Shown here in pieces: positions 18,422 to 27,178 of a DNA stretch of 64,000 nt (the stretch's first letter is position 1; each line of letters starts with the position of its first letter). This DNA is from JBPRGH01 sp051418055 (GTDB taxonomy: Bacteria; Bacteroidota; Bacteroidia; Cytophagales; Cyclobacteriaceae), in assembly GCA_051418055.1 (NCBI GenBank), contig JBPRGH010000010.1:186001-250000 (forward strand), given 5' to 3'. The translations under genes were made by a program, and so were the position numbers. The notes below the pieces were generated by a model. It did not search any database. It was not told where the DNA came from and worked only from the letters and a program-made list of their open reading frames with translations.

Positions 18422-19180
18422 CTACAACATTTTATAAATAATGGGCTTACTTGGTGAAGCATCGGTTTCTAAAGGTGCAATTTGTAGATTTAAAAGATAA
18501 AGTCCATCATTTATTTTATTATTTATATAAATTAATTCTGTAATGGTAGCACCTTTTCGAATTTTAACGTTACCATTATTAGATGTCCAAAAAGCCTTAT
18601 GTGCTGCCAGTCGACCTTCATCTTCTTCTTTATCTACAGAAGGCAGATCCGTCAGAAAATGATTTACTTCATGCTCGGCAAGCCATCGTAGTGCTTCAGG
18701 TTCAAAATAAGGTGGATTTTTACCTGAATAATTTTTTGTAAGCTTTTCTGCACCATTTGGTAGGGTTCTCACTATTAACGCTTCTGTGCCTGCATGTTTC
18801 CGGGCCTTTCTAACTGCTTCTTCTGTAATTATTTCATCACCATTGGCCAATTTTACTGGTGAAACAGTAATAAGCTCAGCGGTAAAAAGAAATGTATCAA
18901 GGGAAGAATTAATAGTTTCGCCAGAAGCAGAGATATGTCCATAGCATTCGGTATGAGTGCCATTTCCATGTGGAGTGAATTCTATAGTTTGATAATTTAC
19001 ACTTCCTCCTTCTTTTACACTTCCAATAAAATCACCTGATCGAATAGTTTTAAAATTGGCAGGAGGTGCATAATAGCAATTCGGATTTTCTTCACCGGCA
19101 CGTAAAGGGATGCTTATATCCAGCGGATGTGAAGGATTTATTTTATAATTGATTCCCTTAAAAGAACAGTAAAGCATCAT
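18422..19180 (-). CDS. Cyclase-family metal-dependent hydrolase (kynurenine formamidase-like)
   Basis: A 252-residue protein of the cyclase/KynB superfamily. The metal-binding signature HGNGTHTEC is at residues 71-79, and the N-terminal strand DISIPL at 21-26 matches family start motifs. Second-shell residues are present near LTDLPSVDKEEDEG (~188-201) and AHKAFW. Superfamily members hydrolyse N-formylkynurenine, cyclic imides or isatin. Neighbours give no tryptophan-degradation context, so the substrate is open. It starts two bases after hemW ends, so the two genes are probably co-transcribed. A second ATG three bases later is equally possible. Confidence 0.8.
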   Translation of the reverse strand: MMLYCSFKGINYKINPSHPLDISIPLRAGEENPNCYYAPPANFKTIRSGDFIGSVKEGGSVNYQTIEFTPHGNGTHTECYGHISASGETINSSLDTFLFTAELITVSPVKLANGDEIITEEAVRKARKHAGTEALIVRTLPNGAEKLTKNYSGKNPPYFEPEALRWLAEHEVNHFLTDLPSVDKEEDEGRLAAHKAFWTSNNGNVKIRKGATITELIYINNKINDGLYLLNLQIAPLETDASPSKPIIYKML

Positions 19181-19182
19181 GT

Positions 19183-20301
19183 TTATACAGCAAGTTCTAA
19201 TGCAATTTCATCAGCTAGAAGTAAACCCTTCTCAGTTAAAATTAATTTATTTTTTTCCATTATTGCTAATGACCTGGTTATGAGATTTGTTACAAAATTT
19301 TGTTTACCCTCAATCTCATAGTCAAATTCTTCCCTGAGATAAAAAACATCAACACCCCATTTTGTTCGTAGTCCTGTTAAAAGGTATTCATTTAATTTAT
19401 CTTCCTGTGATAATACTTCTGTTTCAGCAGGTATCCTGGACTCTTTTAAAGCTTTAATATATAATGGATTTGATGAGATATTGAATTGCCTGTCATTAAT
19501 GTTAAAACTATGTGCCCCTGGACCTATTCCTAAATACTGTTTTCGCTGCCAGTAACTGGTATTATGCTTTGAGTATTTTCCGGGAAGACAAAAATTGGAG
19601 ACTTCATAATGCTCATATCCGGCAGTACCTAATCCTTCAGTTAAGATCTTGTACTGTTCTGTTGAAAAATCTTCATTAGCCTCGTTTAGTTTGCCTTTTT
19701 TCTTCCACCTGCCAAAGACAGTCTTCTCTTCAATCGTCAGGTTGTAAGCAGAAATATGCTCAGGCATAATGTCAATTGCTATAGAAAGATCTTTTTTCCA
19801 GATTAGATGGTTTTCACCCGGAATTGAATAGATAAGATCGATATTGATATTATTATAAAAATGTTTTCTGGCCAGCTCTATGGATTTTATTGACTGACTA
19901 CTATTATGAACACGGTTTAAATATTTTAAAACATCATCATTAAATGATTGGGTGCCAATACTAAGCCTGTTAAATCCTAAATTTGTCCAAAGCGTTAATG
20001 AATCTTCATTAATATCATCAGGATTGGTTTCTATTGTAACTTCAGCATTTTCGGAAACATCATAATTTTTATAGATAGTATTTGTCAATAATGACAATTC
20101 TTTTCTATTTAAAAGAGAAGGTGTCCCTCCACCAAAATAGATCGTTTGAATTTTTTCCTGTAAATATTGTTTACGTAAAACTAATTCAGTAGCCATCGCC
20201 GTTATCATTTCGTTTCTTAGGCTCAAATTTGTGCTGAAATGAAAGTCACAGTAATGGCATGCCTGCCTGCAAAATGGAATATGTAGATATATACCTGCCA
20301 A
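19183..20301 (-). CDS. hemW: HemW, radical SAM haem chaperone
   Basis: A 372-residue coproporphyrinogen oxidase-like protein. The start is MAGIYLHIPF with the cluster cysteines in CRQACHYC (Cys11, 15, 18) followed by DF, then FGGGTPSLL (~56-64) and NRLSIGTQSFND. The cluster loop has three cysteines, as in HemW, which inserts haem into respiratory proteins and is not an oxygen-independent HemN oxidase. The initiation codon is TTG: no ATG or GTG lies at the position where the family begins. The Omp85-like gene starts only 17 bases away on the other strand. Confidence 0.88.
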   Translation of the reverse strand: MAGIYLHIPFCRQACHYCDFHFSTNLSLRNEMITAMATELVLRKQYLQEKIQTIYFGGGTPSLLNRKELSLLTNTIYKNYDVSENAEVTIETNPDDINEDSLTLWTNLGFNRLSIGTQSFNDDVLKYLNRVHNSSQSIKSIELARKHFYNNINIDLIYSIPGENHLIWKKDLSIAIDIMPEHISAYNLTIEEKTVFGRWKKKGKLNEANEDFSTEQYKILTEGLGTAGYEHYEVSNFCLPGKYSKHNTSYWQRKQYLGIGPGAHSFNINDRQFNISSNPLYIKALKESRIPAETEVLSQEDKLNEYLLTGLRTKWGVDVFYLREEFDYEIEGKQNFVTNLITRSLAIMEKNKLILTEKGLLLADEIALELAV

Positions 20302-20318
20302 AAGTAAAAAAGCTGTTA

Positions 20319-21971
20319 ATGTTTTACAAAGCTAATTCATTCAACAAGCTTTTACTGGTATTCCTAATTCTTTGGCCTTTTTTTAGCCAGAGCCAAAATA
20401 TCTATGTTGTAAAAGAGCTGCCAGAGGGTAAACAGTTAATCTCATCCACCGATCCGGTTCAGATAAAGTATTTTCTTAATAATTATATACAGGAAAATCA
20501 AAGTATAGGGTATTTTGACATTACATATACTGAAGATCTAAAACCCGATAGTGTTTTTTATACTATTCAAAAAGGGCAGCAGTTTCACTGGTCTGTTCTT
20601 TCTAAAGGTAATTTGCCAGCTTCATATCTCGGTAAATATAACTTTGAACATAAATTCGACAGCGGAAAACCATTTTCTCATGATCAGATAAATAAGCTGT
20701 TCTCCTCCGTAATAAAAAGAGCGGAAAATAAGGGGTACCCTTTTGCTTATGTGCATCTTGATTCCATAAAAATAAATGAAAGGGAAATAAAAGCAGTAAT
20801 AAATTTCAATCCTGGTCCTTACATCACTTTTGATTCATTAAAGTTATCAGGAACCGGGAAAATCAATAAAAAATGGCTGGAGGCATATCTTGAAATCAGG
20901 CAAGGCCAACCTTTTAGTCAAAAAAAATTAAATCAAATAGAAGAAAAGGTAGATGAGCTTTTGTTTTTGAAGCTCAATGATAAACCTGTAACTACATTTC
21001 AGAATGATGAGGCTACAGTAAATATAGATTTAAAGCACCAGACAGCAAATCAGTTTGATGCTGTAATTGGTTTTGCCCCGGGAGTTGAGGATAATTTACT
21101 GATAACAGGGAAGGCTAATGTAGAACTACAAAATTTATTTAACAGAGGGCATAATTTTCTTTTTGACTGGCGCAGGATAAAAAAAAATACCCAGGAATTG
21201 GAGCTGATCTATGCTATTCCGAATTTATTTAATACCCCTATTTCAGTAGCCGGAAAAGTGGATCTTTTTAGGCAGGATGTCCTGTTCTTTAACAGAAATC
21301 TTCAGCTTGATCTAAATTATTCTATTGGCAGGCTAAATTTTGGAGCGTTTACCAGGTCATTTAAATCAATAAAAACAGATGAAGAAGAAAATCGCGATAT
21401 AAAAGATATTACCATTAATTATTATGGCATGGCGGGTGGATATTCTACACTTAATAATATTTTAAGGCCTACAAAAGGGATTAAAATAGAAAGTAGCATT
21501 GCAGCCGGAAGTAAAGAAATGGATATAGTGGGTTTCCCTGCTTCTTCTACTCAGCTTGATATCTATTTTAATGCTCAAAGGTATCAGGGTATAAGTTCTG
21601 GCTTTTTATACAACAACCTTCTGAGCCGGTCAATTATTAATGATAATGTTTTATTTAATGAATTACTTCGAGTAGGTGGAGTAAATAGCATTAGAGGATT
21701 TCCTGAAAATTATTTTTTTGTTAGTCAGTATAATATGCTTCTAAATGAATATCATTGGCTTTTTAATGACGGATCTTCCTTTTTTATTCTTGCAGATGCA
21801 GCATATTTAAAAGATGATACCTATAAATATGCCTATAGTTTAGGTTTAGGTTTTGATTTAAAGGTAAACAATGGCATTTTTGAGCTAATTTATGCTTTGG
21901 GGAAAGAAGAGAATATTCCAGTATCGTTTGACCGCTCAGTATTACATTTTGGTTATCGCGCAGTATTTTAA
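20319..21971 (+). CDS. Omp85/TamA-like outer-membrane protein
   Basis: A 550-residue protein with a signal peptide (residues ~1-26, ending SQSQ). Residues ~30-240 look like a short POTRA region (GPYITFDSLKLSGTGKINKKWL, then EIRQGQPFSQKKL). A C-terminal 16-strand-type barrel (~245-550) carries the lid-loop motif IRGFPEN (~460) and ends in RAVF, the C-terminal aromatic of outer-membrane barrels. It belongs with BamA/TamA/FhaC-type transporters that insert or export proteins or lipids. It is shorter than BamA, so it is not the essential assembly factor. The ATG at 20319 was chosen to expose the signal peptide. DUF4271 starts three bases after its stop. Confidence 0.8.
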   Translation: MFYKANSFNKLLLVFLILWPFFSQSQNIYVVKELPEGKQLISSTDPVQIKYFLNNYIQENQSIGYFDITYTEDLKPDSVFYTIQKGQQFHWSVLSKGNLPASYLGKYNFEHKFDSGKPFSHDQINKLFSSVIKRAENKGYPFAYVHLDSIKINEREIKAVINFNPGPYITFDSLKLSGTGKINKKWLEAYLEIRQGQPFSQKKLNQIEEKVDELLFLKLNDKPVTTFQNDEATVNIDLKHQTANQFDAVIGFAPGVEDNLLITGKANVELQNLFNRGHNFLFDWRRIKKNTQELELIYAIPNLFNTPISVAGKVDLFRQDVLFFNRNLQLDLNYSIGRLNFGAFTRSFKSIKTDEEENRDIKDITINYYGMAGGYSTLNNILRPTKGIKIESSIAAGSKEMDIVGFPASSTQLDIYFNAQRYQGISSGFLYNNLLSRSIINDNVLFNELLRVGGVNSIRGFPENYFFVSQYNMLLNEYHWLFNDGSSFFILADAAYLKDDTYKYAYSLGLGFDLKVNNGIFELIYALGKEENIPVSFDRSVLHFGYRAVF

Positions 21972-21974
21972 TTA

Positions 21975-23093
21975 GTGAAAAAATTCATTATCACCGGAAT
22001 ATTATTTTTATATACCTTTATTTCCTGGTCACAGGAAAACTGGGCCCTGCTTCAGAATTTAAATGAAAATTGGTTTTATTACGATGAACAATGGAAGCCT
22101 GTAACAGATCAATTTGATGAGTATGATGCTATCTATTTTAAAACCGGCACTTCTGGTTTGGCAGGGAAATATCTGATAATTCAGCATCCGGGCCGATTTG
22201 CAGTCTTTTTAGATGAAAAAATAATTGTAGTAGAAGATGATTCACTGGCTCTCCCTCTGGATAGCCTGCAGCGGCATTATCAGTTTAATCCAAACACGAT
22301 GCTCTCCATACATGCCCCTCAGCTGGAGGCACAAAACCTTAAGACACTTCTAATGACCCGATATTTTACAGAAGGGGAACCGGAAGTAGATGATATTATA
22401 AATATTGAAAAAAGGGAAGCGATAAACTATTATAGCTTTTTTGCCGTGGCTTTTTTATTAGTCCTGATCTTGCTGACTGTAATAAAGGTATATTATCCGC
22501 GTCATTTTATGGATTTCTATAATATTGGTAAAACATTATCTGCAAGAGATACAGATGAGAGCTTTCTTAGGGGCCGGCTATTCTCACGGATCAACCTCAT
22601 GATAATGATCCTGCAGTGTTTTATTGTAGGATTGTTTATTAGTTTATTTATAATTTTTCTTGATGTTACAACCGAAGAGCGTTACAAATCTTTTACAGAT
22701 TATCTGAGCCTCTGGGTTAATGCCTCATTATTTGTAGCAGGTTTTATTATAATCAAATTCCTGTTAATTAGAAATTTCACATCCTTATATAATATGGGAA
22801 ATTTTTCAACTCCGCATTTTATATCCTACATGAGGATAATTTCACAGGTATTTGGATTGGCAATTGTTCTTTTTTATATAGGGATATATGGAATTGGCTG
22901 GCAAACTTCACAACCGTTCAATACATTAATAAATGTGGTGCTGATTCTTTTGGCTTTAAGCATTGGCTTCATTTATCTAAAGTTGATAAATAATTCATCA
23001 TACAAATTATTACATTTATTTTCATATCTTTGCGCCACTGAAATACTACCCTACGTGGTGGTCCTAAAATTAGCGATTAACCATTCAATCTGA
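21975..23093 (+). CDS. DUF4271 membrane protein
   Basis: A 372-residue protein that starts with GTG. It has a signal-like N-terminus (residues 1-18), a soluble extracytoplasmic region to ~155, then a hydrophobic half with about six membrane helices (~158, ~205, ~240, ~282, ~310, ~345). The segment MDFYNIGKTLSARDTDESFLRG is characteristic of DUF4271, which in Bacteroidota regularly precedes hemD. Function is unknown; the conserved pairing suggests a role linked to tetrapyrrole synthesis or to quinone/haem membrane traffic, which is inference. Confidence 0.82.
   Translation: MKKFIITGILFLYTFISWSQENWALLQNLNENWFYYDEQWKPVTDQFDEYDAIYFKTGTSGLAGKYLIIQHPGRFAVFLDEKIIVVEDDSLALPLDSLQRHYQFNPNTMLSIHAPQLEAQNLKTLLMTRYFTEGEPEVDDIINIEKREAINYYSFFAVAFLLVLILLTVIKVYYPRHFMDFYNIGKTLSARDTDESFLRGRLFSRINLMIMILQCFIVGLFISLFIIFLDVTTEERYKSFTDYLSLWVNASLFVAGFIIIKFLLIRNFTSLYNMGNFSTPHFISYMRIISQVFGLAIVLFYIGIYGIGWQTSQPFNTLINVVLILLALSIGFIYLKLINNSSYKLLHLFSYLCATEILPYVVVLKLAINHSI
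23025..23032 (+). promoter_or_regulatory. Candidate -7 element for hemD
   Basis: TATCTTTG, an exact TAnnTTTG, lies inside the end of the DUF4271 gene, 82 bases before the hemD ATG. I find no good -33 TTG at 17-19 bases, so this is tentative. Confidence 0.3.
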
Positions 23094-23113
23094 AGAAAAA
23101 GAGTAGAAGGTCT

Positions 23114-23887
23114 ATGTCTGATATGGTGAAAGAAAGAATGCTTCCGGTAAAAAGTATTCTGGTGTCACAGCCCCGACCAAAGGATGAAAATTCTCCTTAT
23201 TTTAAGTTAGCTGAAAAGTATAACATCAAAATTGATTTCCGGCAGTTTATTCAGGTGGATTCTGTTCCACTCGGTGAATTCCGTAAACAAAAGATTGATA
23301 TACTAAAGCATACGGCAATAATTTTTACAAGTCGAAATGCGGTAGATAACTTCTTTCGGATCTGTAAAGAATTAAAGATTGAAATGCCTGCAGAAATGAA
23401 ATATTTCTGTATTTCTGAGCAAACAGCATATTATCTCCAAAAATATATTGTGATCAGGAAGCGTAAGATATTTACGGGCTACAGAACTGCCACTGATCTT
23501 ATCGAGATCCTGAAGAAGCATAAGAATGAAAAATATCTTTTTCCTTGTTCAGATATTAGAAAAGATGATATCCCTTCATTTCTTAGGGGACAAGGCTATC
23601 AGTTCACTGAAGCTATCATGTATCGTACAGTGGCAAGCGACCTGAGCGACCTGGAGGATGTATACTATGATATTATTGCTTTTTTTAGTCCATCAGGAAT
23701 AAACTCTCTTTTTGTTAATTTTCCTGATTTTAAACAAAACAAAACAAGAATAGCGGCGTTTGGACCTACAACAGCTCAGGCTGTTAGGGATGCCGGACTG
23801 ATTTTGGATATTGAAGCGCCTTTGCCAAATGCACCCTCCATGACAGGTGCTTTGGAGCTATATATAAAAAAAGCTAACGGTCTCTAA
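23114..23887 (+). CDS. hemD: Uroporphyrinogen-III synthase
   Basis: A 257-residue Bacteroidota-type HemD. It closes and inverts ring D of hydroxymethylbilane to give uroporphyrinogen III. The family has low identity; supporting features are ILVSQPRPKDENSPYF at the start, IIFTSRNAVDNFF (~68-80), CSDIRKDDIPSFLRGQG (~146) and FFSPSGINSLF (~195-205), together with the upstream DUF4271 partner. Starts 20 bases after DUF4271. Confidence 0.85.
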   Translation: MSDMVKERMLPVKSILVSQPRPKDENSPYFKLAEKYNIKIDFRQFIQVDSVPLGEFRKQKIDILKHTAIIFTSRNAVDNFFRICKELKIEMPAEMKYFCISEQTAYYLQKYIVIRKRKIFTGYRTATDLIEILKKHKNEKYLFPCSDIRKDDIPSFLRGQGYQFTEAIMYRTVASDLSDLEDVYYDIIAFFSPSGINSLFVNFPDFKQNKTRIAAFGPTTAQAVRDAGLILDIEAPLPNAPSMTGALELYIKKANGL

Positions 23888-23994
23888 TTTAATGATGCTA
23901 TAAAAAATTAGGGTCATGTAAGCTTTTTACAAAAAAATATTTGAAAGTTCGTAAAAAAAATCCTTATTTAGGGGTTCTTATTTTTTGTAACGCT

Positions 23995-24954
23995 ATGCGT
24001 GTAAAATTTTTTGTATTTATTCTGGCCCTACTATTTGCTTTTGGAGCAAAAGCGCAGCAAGCTTCGCAGTTTACTACGTATGCTTTTAATAAGCTATATT
24101 ATAATCCGGCATATTCAGGGGTAGAAGGCGTTACGCAGTTATCCCTTACTCATCGAAATCAATGGGCAGGGTATGACCCAACTTTTGGTTCAGGTGGTGC
24201 CCCTATTACTCAGCTTTTCTCTATGACTACCCCTATATTTAAATATAATAGTGGTTTTGGAGCATTTGTAATGAATGATCAATTAGGTCCTGTAAGCTAT
24301 GTGCAGGCGCAGGCTTCCTTTGCATATCATTTAGGAATAAAGAATTCTAAATTAAGTTTTGGTATAAGGGGTGGTGCCATTGCTCAGGTTATTGATTCTG
24401 ATCAATGGAATGCTATTGATCCTGATGATCCGATTTTGCAGGAATTTGCAGGAAGAGAATCAGCTATTCGTCCGGATCTATCACTTGGTGTTTTTTATAG
24501 GTCTGAAAAGTATTATGCAGGTGCCAGCTTTAATCATATTTTGGAATCTGACTTTGATTTTGAATTAAATGATGTTCAAAATTCGTTTGTAACACATTCT
24601 TATTTAATGTTTGGATATATTCACCAGGTAAATTTTGATTTAAAATTAGAGCCTAATGTTTTATTTCAAACTGCTGATTTTAATGAATGGAATTTTATGA
24701 TTGGCGGTCTGGCATATTATAAAGAAAAAATATGGGGAGGCGCTAATTTTACTCAGGGTGATGCTGTAAATCTTTTATTAGGATATAATTTTTTAAAAGA
24801 TCGTTCGTTAAGTTTTGGCTATTCTTTTGGTTATGTAGTGGCAGCTCAAGATGCTAAGCAACCTACTTCTCATGAGGTAATACTTAGTTATCAGCTTCCT
24901 GTAAATCCGGGAAGTGGCAAAAAAGTTGTACGTACACCAAGATTTAGACATTAA
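23995..24954 (+). CDS. porP: PorP/SprF-family T9SS outer-membrane protein
   Basis: A 319-residue barrel protein with a signal peptide (MRVKFFVFIL...GAKAQ, cut near residue 20). Typical PorP/SprF features are QFTTYAFNKLYYNPAYSG (~24-41), LTHRNQWAGYDP, and SFGIRGGAIAQ. The family works with the type IX machinery, and in several species the first gene of the porPKLMN cluster is PorP. The ATG at 23995 follows an open frame from TTG 23941 that I consider untranslated. Followed by gldK after 174 bases. Confidence 0.9.
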   Translation: MRVKFFVFILALLFAFGAKAQQASQFTTYAFNKLYYNPAYSGVEGVTQLSLTHRNQWAGYDPTFGSGGAPITQLFSMTTPIFKYNSGFGAFVMNDQLGPVSYVQAQASFAYHLGIKNSKLSFGIRGGAIAQVIDSDQWNAIDPDDPILQEFAGRESAIRPDLSLGVFYRSEKYYAGASFNHILESDFDFELNDVQNSFVTHSYLMFGYIHQVNFDLKLEPNVLFQTADFNEWNFMIGGLAYYKEKIWGGANFTQGDAVNLLLGYNFLKDRSLSFGYSFGYVVAAQDAKQPTSHEVILSYQLPVNPGSGKKVVRTPRFRH

Positions 24955-25128
24955 AATTATATGAAGTAATTAATATTTCTGTGCATTAATTTATGTAAGC
25001 ATTTTGAATTATTATTTATTTCACACATTATTGTATCTTTAATAAAATAGATTTATAAGTTTCCCGTTAGGGATTAATATAAATGTTGGCTTTAACACAA
25101 AATTAGTTAAGGTTAAAAAAGCTTGATT

Positions 25129-26208
25129 ATGTTCAGGAGATCGAAATATCTAAGTGTAAAAAGTACAGTGTTGCTGTTTGCTACAGCAATGCTAAGTGGC
25201 TGTGGACTATTTGGTGGAGGCGCAGGAGGCGGTGACCAAGGAGAGCTGGTAGGAGTACCAGGGCGTGAAGGTTGGTTTATGACTTTGCCTTATGGCATGG
25301 TGCCGATACCTGCAGGAACATTTCATATGGGGCAATCTGATGAGGATCCTGCCTCTACTATGATAAACTTCAATAAGCAGGTAACTGTAGGTCCGTTTTA
25401 TATGGATGATACAGAAATCACAAATAATGAGTATCGCCAGTTTATGGATCGCATTTTAGAAGATTCAATAAGCGTTTTGGGCGAAGATTTTATAATGGCC
25501 GAATATTATCCTGATACAACTGTATGGGTGAAGGATTTTACACACCATATGGGTGACCCAATTATGGACTATTATTATTGGCACCCTGGTTATGATGATT
25601 ATCCTGTTGTTGGGGTGGATTGGGAAGCTGCTGCTTATTTTTCAAAATGGCGCACAAGCTATTGGAATGACTTCAGGGCCAGTGTTGGCGAAGTTCCAAT
25701 GCCTGCCTTCCGTTTACCTTCAGAGGCTGAATGGGAATATGCTGCAAGAGGTGGTCGTGATATGGCTAAATATCCCTGGGGTAATCCTTATATAAGGAAT
25801 TCAAAAGGTTGTATGCTGGCTAACTTTAAGCCTGGCCGTGGAAATTATTATGACGATGGGTTTGCTTATTCAGCACCTGTTGCTCAATATTTCCCAAATG
25901 ATTACGGCCTTTATGATATGTCTGGTAATGTGGCGGAATGGGTTTTGGATGATTTCAATCCTGCAGCCGTTCCAATGGTTTGGGATTTAAATCCACAGTT
26001 CATAGATCCGACAACTAATCCAGAAAGTCCCCAGTTTGACCCTGAAAGATCTCCTAAAAAAGTTGTAAGAGGTGGTTCATGGAAAGATGTGGCATACTAC
26101 CTGCAAACCGGTACAAGAACATTCGAGTTTAAAGATTCTACAAGAGCATATATAGGTTTTAGAAATGCTATGACGCACTTAGGTAGGTCTTCAGGTGCAG
26201 AATTTTAA
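25129..26208 (+). CDS. gldK: GldK/PorK lipoprotein, T9SS ring subunit
   Basis: A 359-residue outer-membrane lipoprotein. The lipobox is LSGC with the acylated Cys at residue 25. From ~50 onwards it has the formylglycine-generating-enzyme-like fold (PIPAGTFHMGQSDED, MDDTEITNNEYRQFM, FRLPSEAEWEYAARGG, GNVAEWV, VVRGGSWKD). The catalytic cysteine is not expected to be functional in GldK. With GldN it forms the large periplasmic ring of the type IX secretion system. The ATG at 25129 is preferred over an in-frame TTG two codons upstream. Confidence 0.95.
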   Translation: MFRRSKYLSVKSTVLLFATAMLSGCGLFGGGAGGGDQGELVGVPGREGWFMTLPYGMVPIPAGTFHMGQSDEDPASTMINFNKQVTVGPFYMDDTEITNNEYRQFMDRILEDSISVLGEDFIMAEYYPDTTVWVKDFTHHMGDPIMDYYYWHPGYDDYPVVGVDWEAAAYFSKWRTSYWNDFRASVGEVPMPAFRLPSEAEWEYAARGGRDMAKYPWGNPYIRNSKGCMLANFKPGRGNYYDDGFAYSAPVAQYFPNDYGLYDMSGNVAEWVLDDFNPAAVPMVWDLNPQFIDPTTNPESPQFDPERSPKKVVRGGSWKDVAYYLQTGTRTFEFKDSTRAYIGFRNAMTHLGRSSGAEF

Positions 26209-26274
26209 ATTAATAAACAGAAAGTAAAATATTTATTTTTATATTAACATCATCAAATCAAACGAGATACTAAA

Positions 26275-27123
26275 ATGAGCAGAAAAAAAGGCGGATTTAC
26301 CGAGCTTATGTATAAAACCATCATGCCTAAGGTTTATGGAATTGGGGCTGCGGTGGTTATTATTGGTGCTATGTTTAAAATATTGCACTTTGAAGGAGCT
26401 AACGAAATGCTAATGATCGGTCTTACGACTGAAGCAATTATTTTCTTCCTTAGTGCATTTGAGCCTCCTCACCAGGAGCCTAACTGGGCTAAAGTATACC
26501 CAGAATTAGCAGAAGACTATGAAGGTCCTGCGCAACCAAAAATCGCTAAGCAATCAGGTGGTGGTGGTTCTACCAGCCAGCAGATGGATCAAATGCTTGA
26601 AAAAGCTAAGATAGGTCCTGAATTGATTGATAGCCTTGGTAAAGGAATGCGTAACCTTGCTGATTCAGCTTCGAAAATGTCTAATATTTCAGATGCTGCA
26701 GTTGCGACAAATGAATATGCAAAAAATGTTCAGACAGCTTCAAAATCATTGCTTGAGATGAATAAGTCTTATGATACTACTGTATCTGCAATGAAGGGAA
26801 TGGCAGAGGCTTCTAAAGATGCTAAAGAATATCATACTCAGGTACAGAATGTGACTAAAAACCTTAGTGCGTTGAATGCTGTATATGAAATGGAGCTTAA
26901 AGATGCAGAGAGCCATGTGAAGGCAATGCAGAAGTTCTATGATAACATGTCATCTGCCCTTGAGGGAATGACAAAAGCAGGTGAGAATACTCAAAAGTTT
27001 GCTACTGAATTAGATAAACTTACGGGTAATATTACTTCTCTTAACGGTATATATGGAAACATGATTACTGCAATGAGAGGTGGATCACCATCATCTGGCT
27101 CCTCAACGGGCAACAGAGCTTAA
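26275..27123 (+). CDS. gldL: GldL/PorL, T9SS motor stator subunit
   Basis: A 282-residue inner-membrane protein. Two membrane helices occur at ~20-38 (YGIGAAVVIIGAMFKILHF) and ~44-62 (EMLMIGLTTEAIIFFL). Both hold the conserved charged positions of the rotary motor: K35 with E40, and E53. The rest is a long cytoplasmic coiled coil (~100-265). It pairs with GldM to form the proton-driven motor of T9SS and gliding. It sits between gldK and gldM with 55-66-base gaps. Confidence 0.95.
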   Translation: MSRKKGGFTELMYKTIMPKVYGIGAAVVIIGAMFKILHFEGANEMLMIGLTTEAIIFFLSAFEPPHQEPNWAKVYPELAEDYEGPAQPKIAKQSGGGGSTSQQMDQMLEKAKIGPELIDSLGKGMRNLADSASKMSNISDAAVATNEYAKNVQTASKSLLEMNKSYDTTVSAMKGMAEASKDAKEYHTQVQNVTKNLSALNAVYEMELKDAESHVKAMQKFYDNMSSALEGMTKAGENTQKFATELDKLTGNITSLNGIYGNMITAMRGGSPSSGSSTGNRA

Positions 27124-27178
27124 TTGTATTGTGAATAAATTATTAAGATCATAATTTAAAATTATAACCAGCTAAAAT

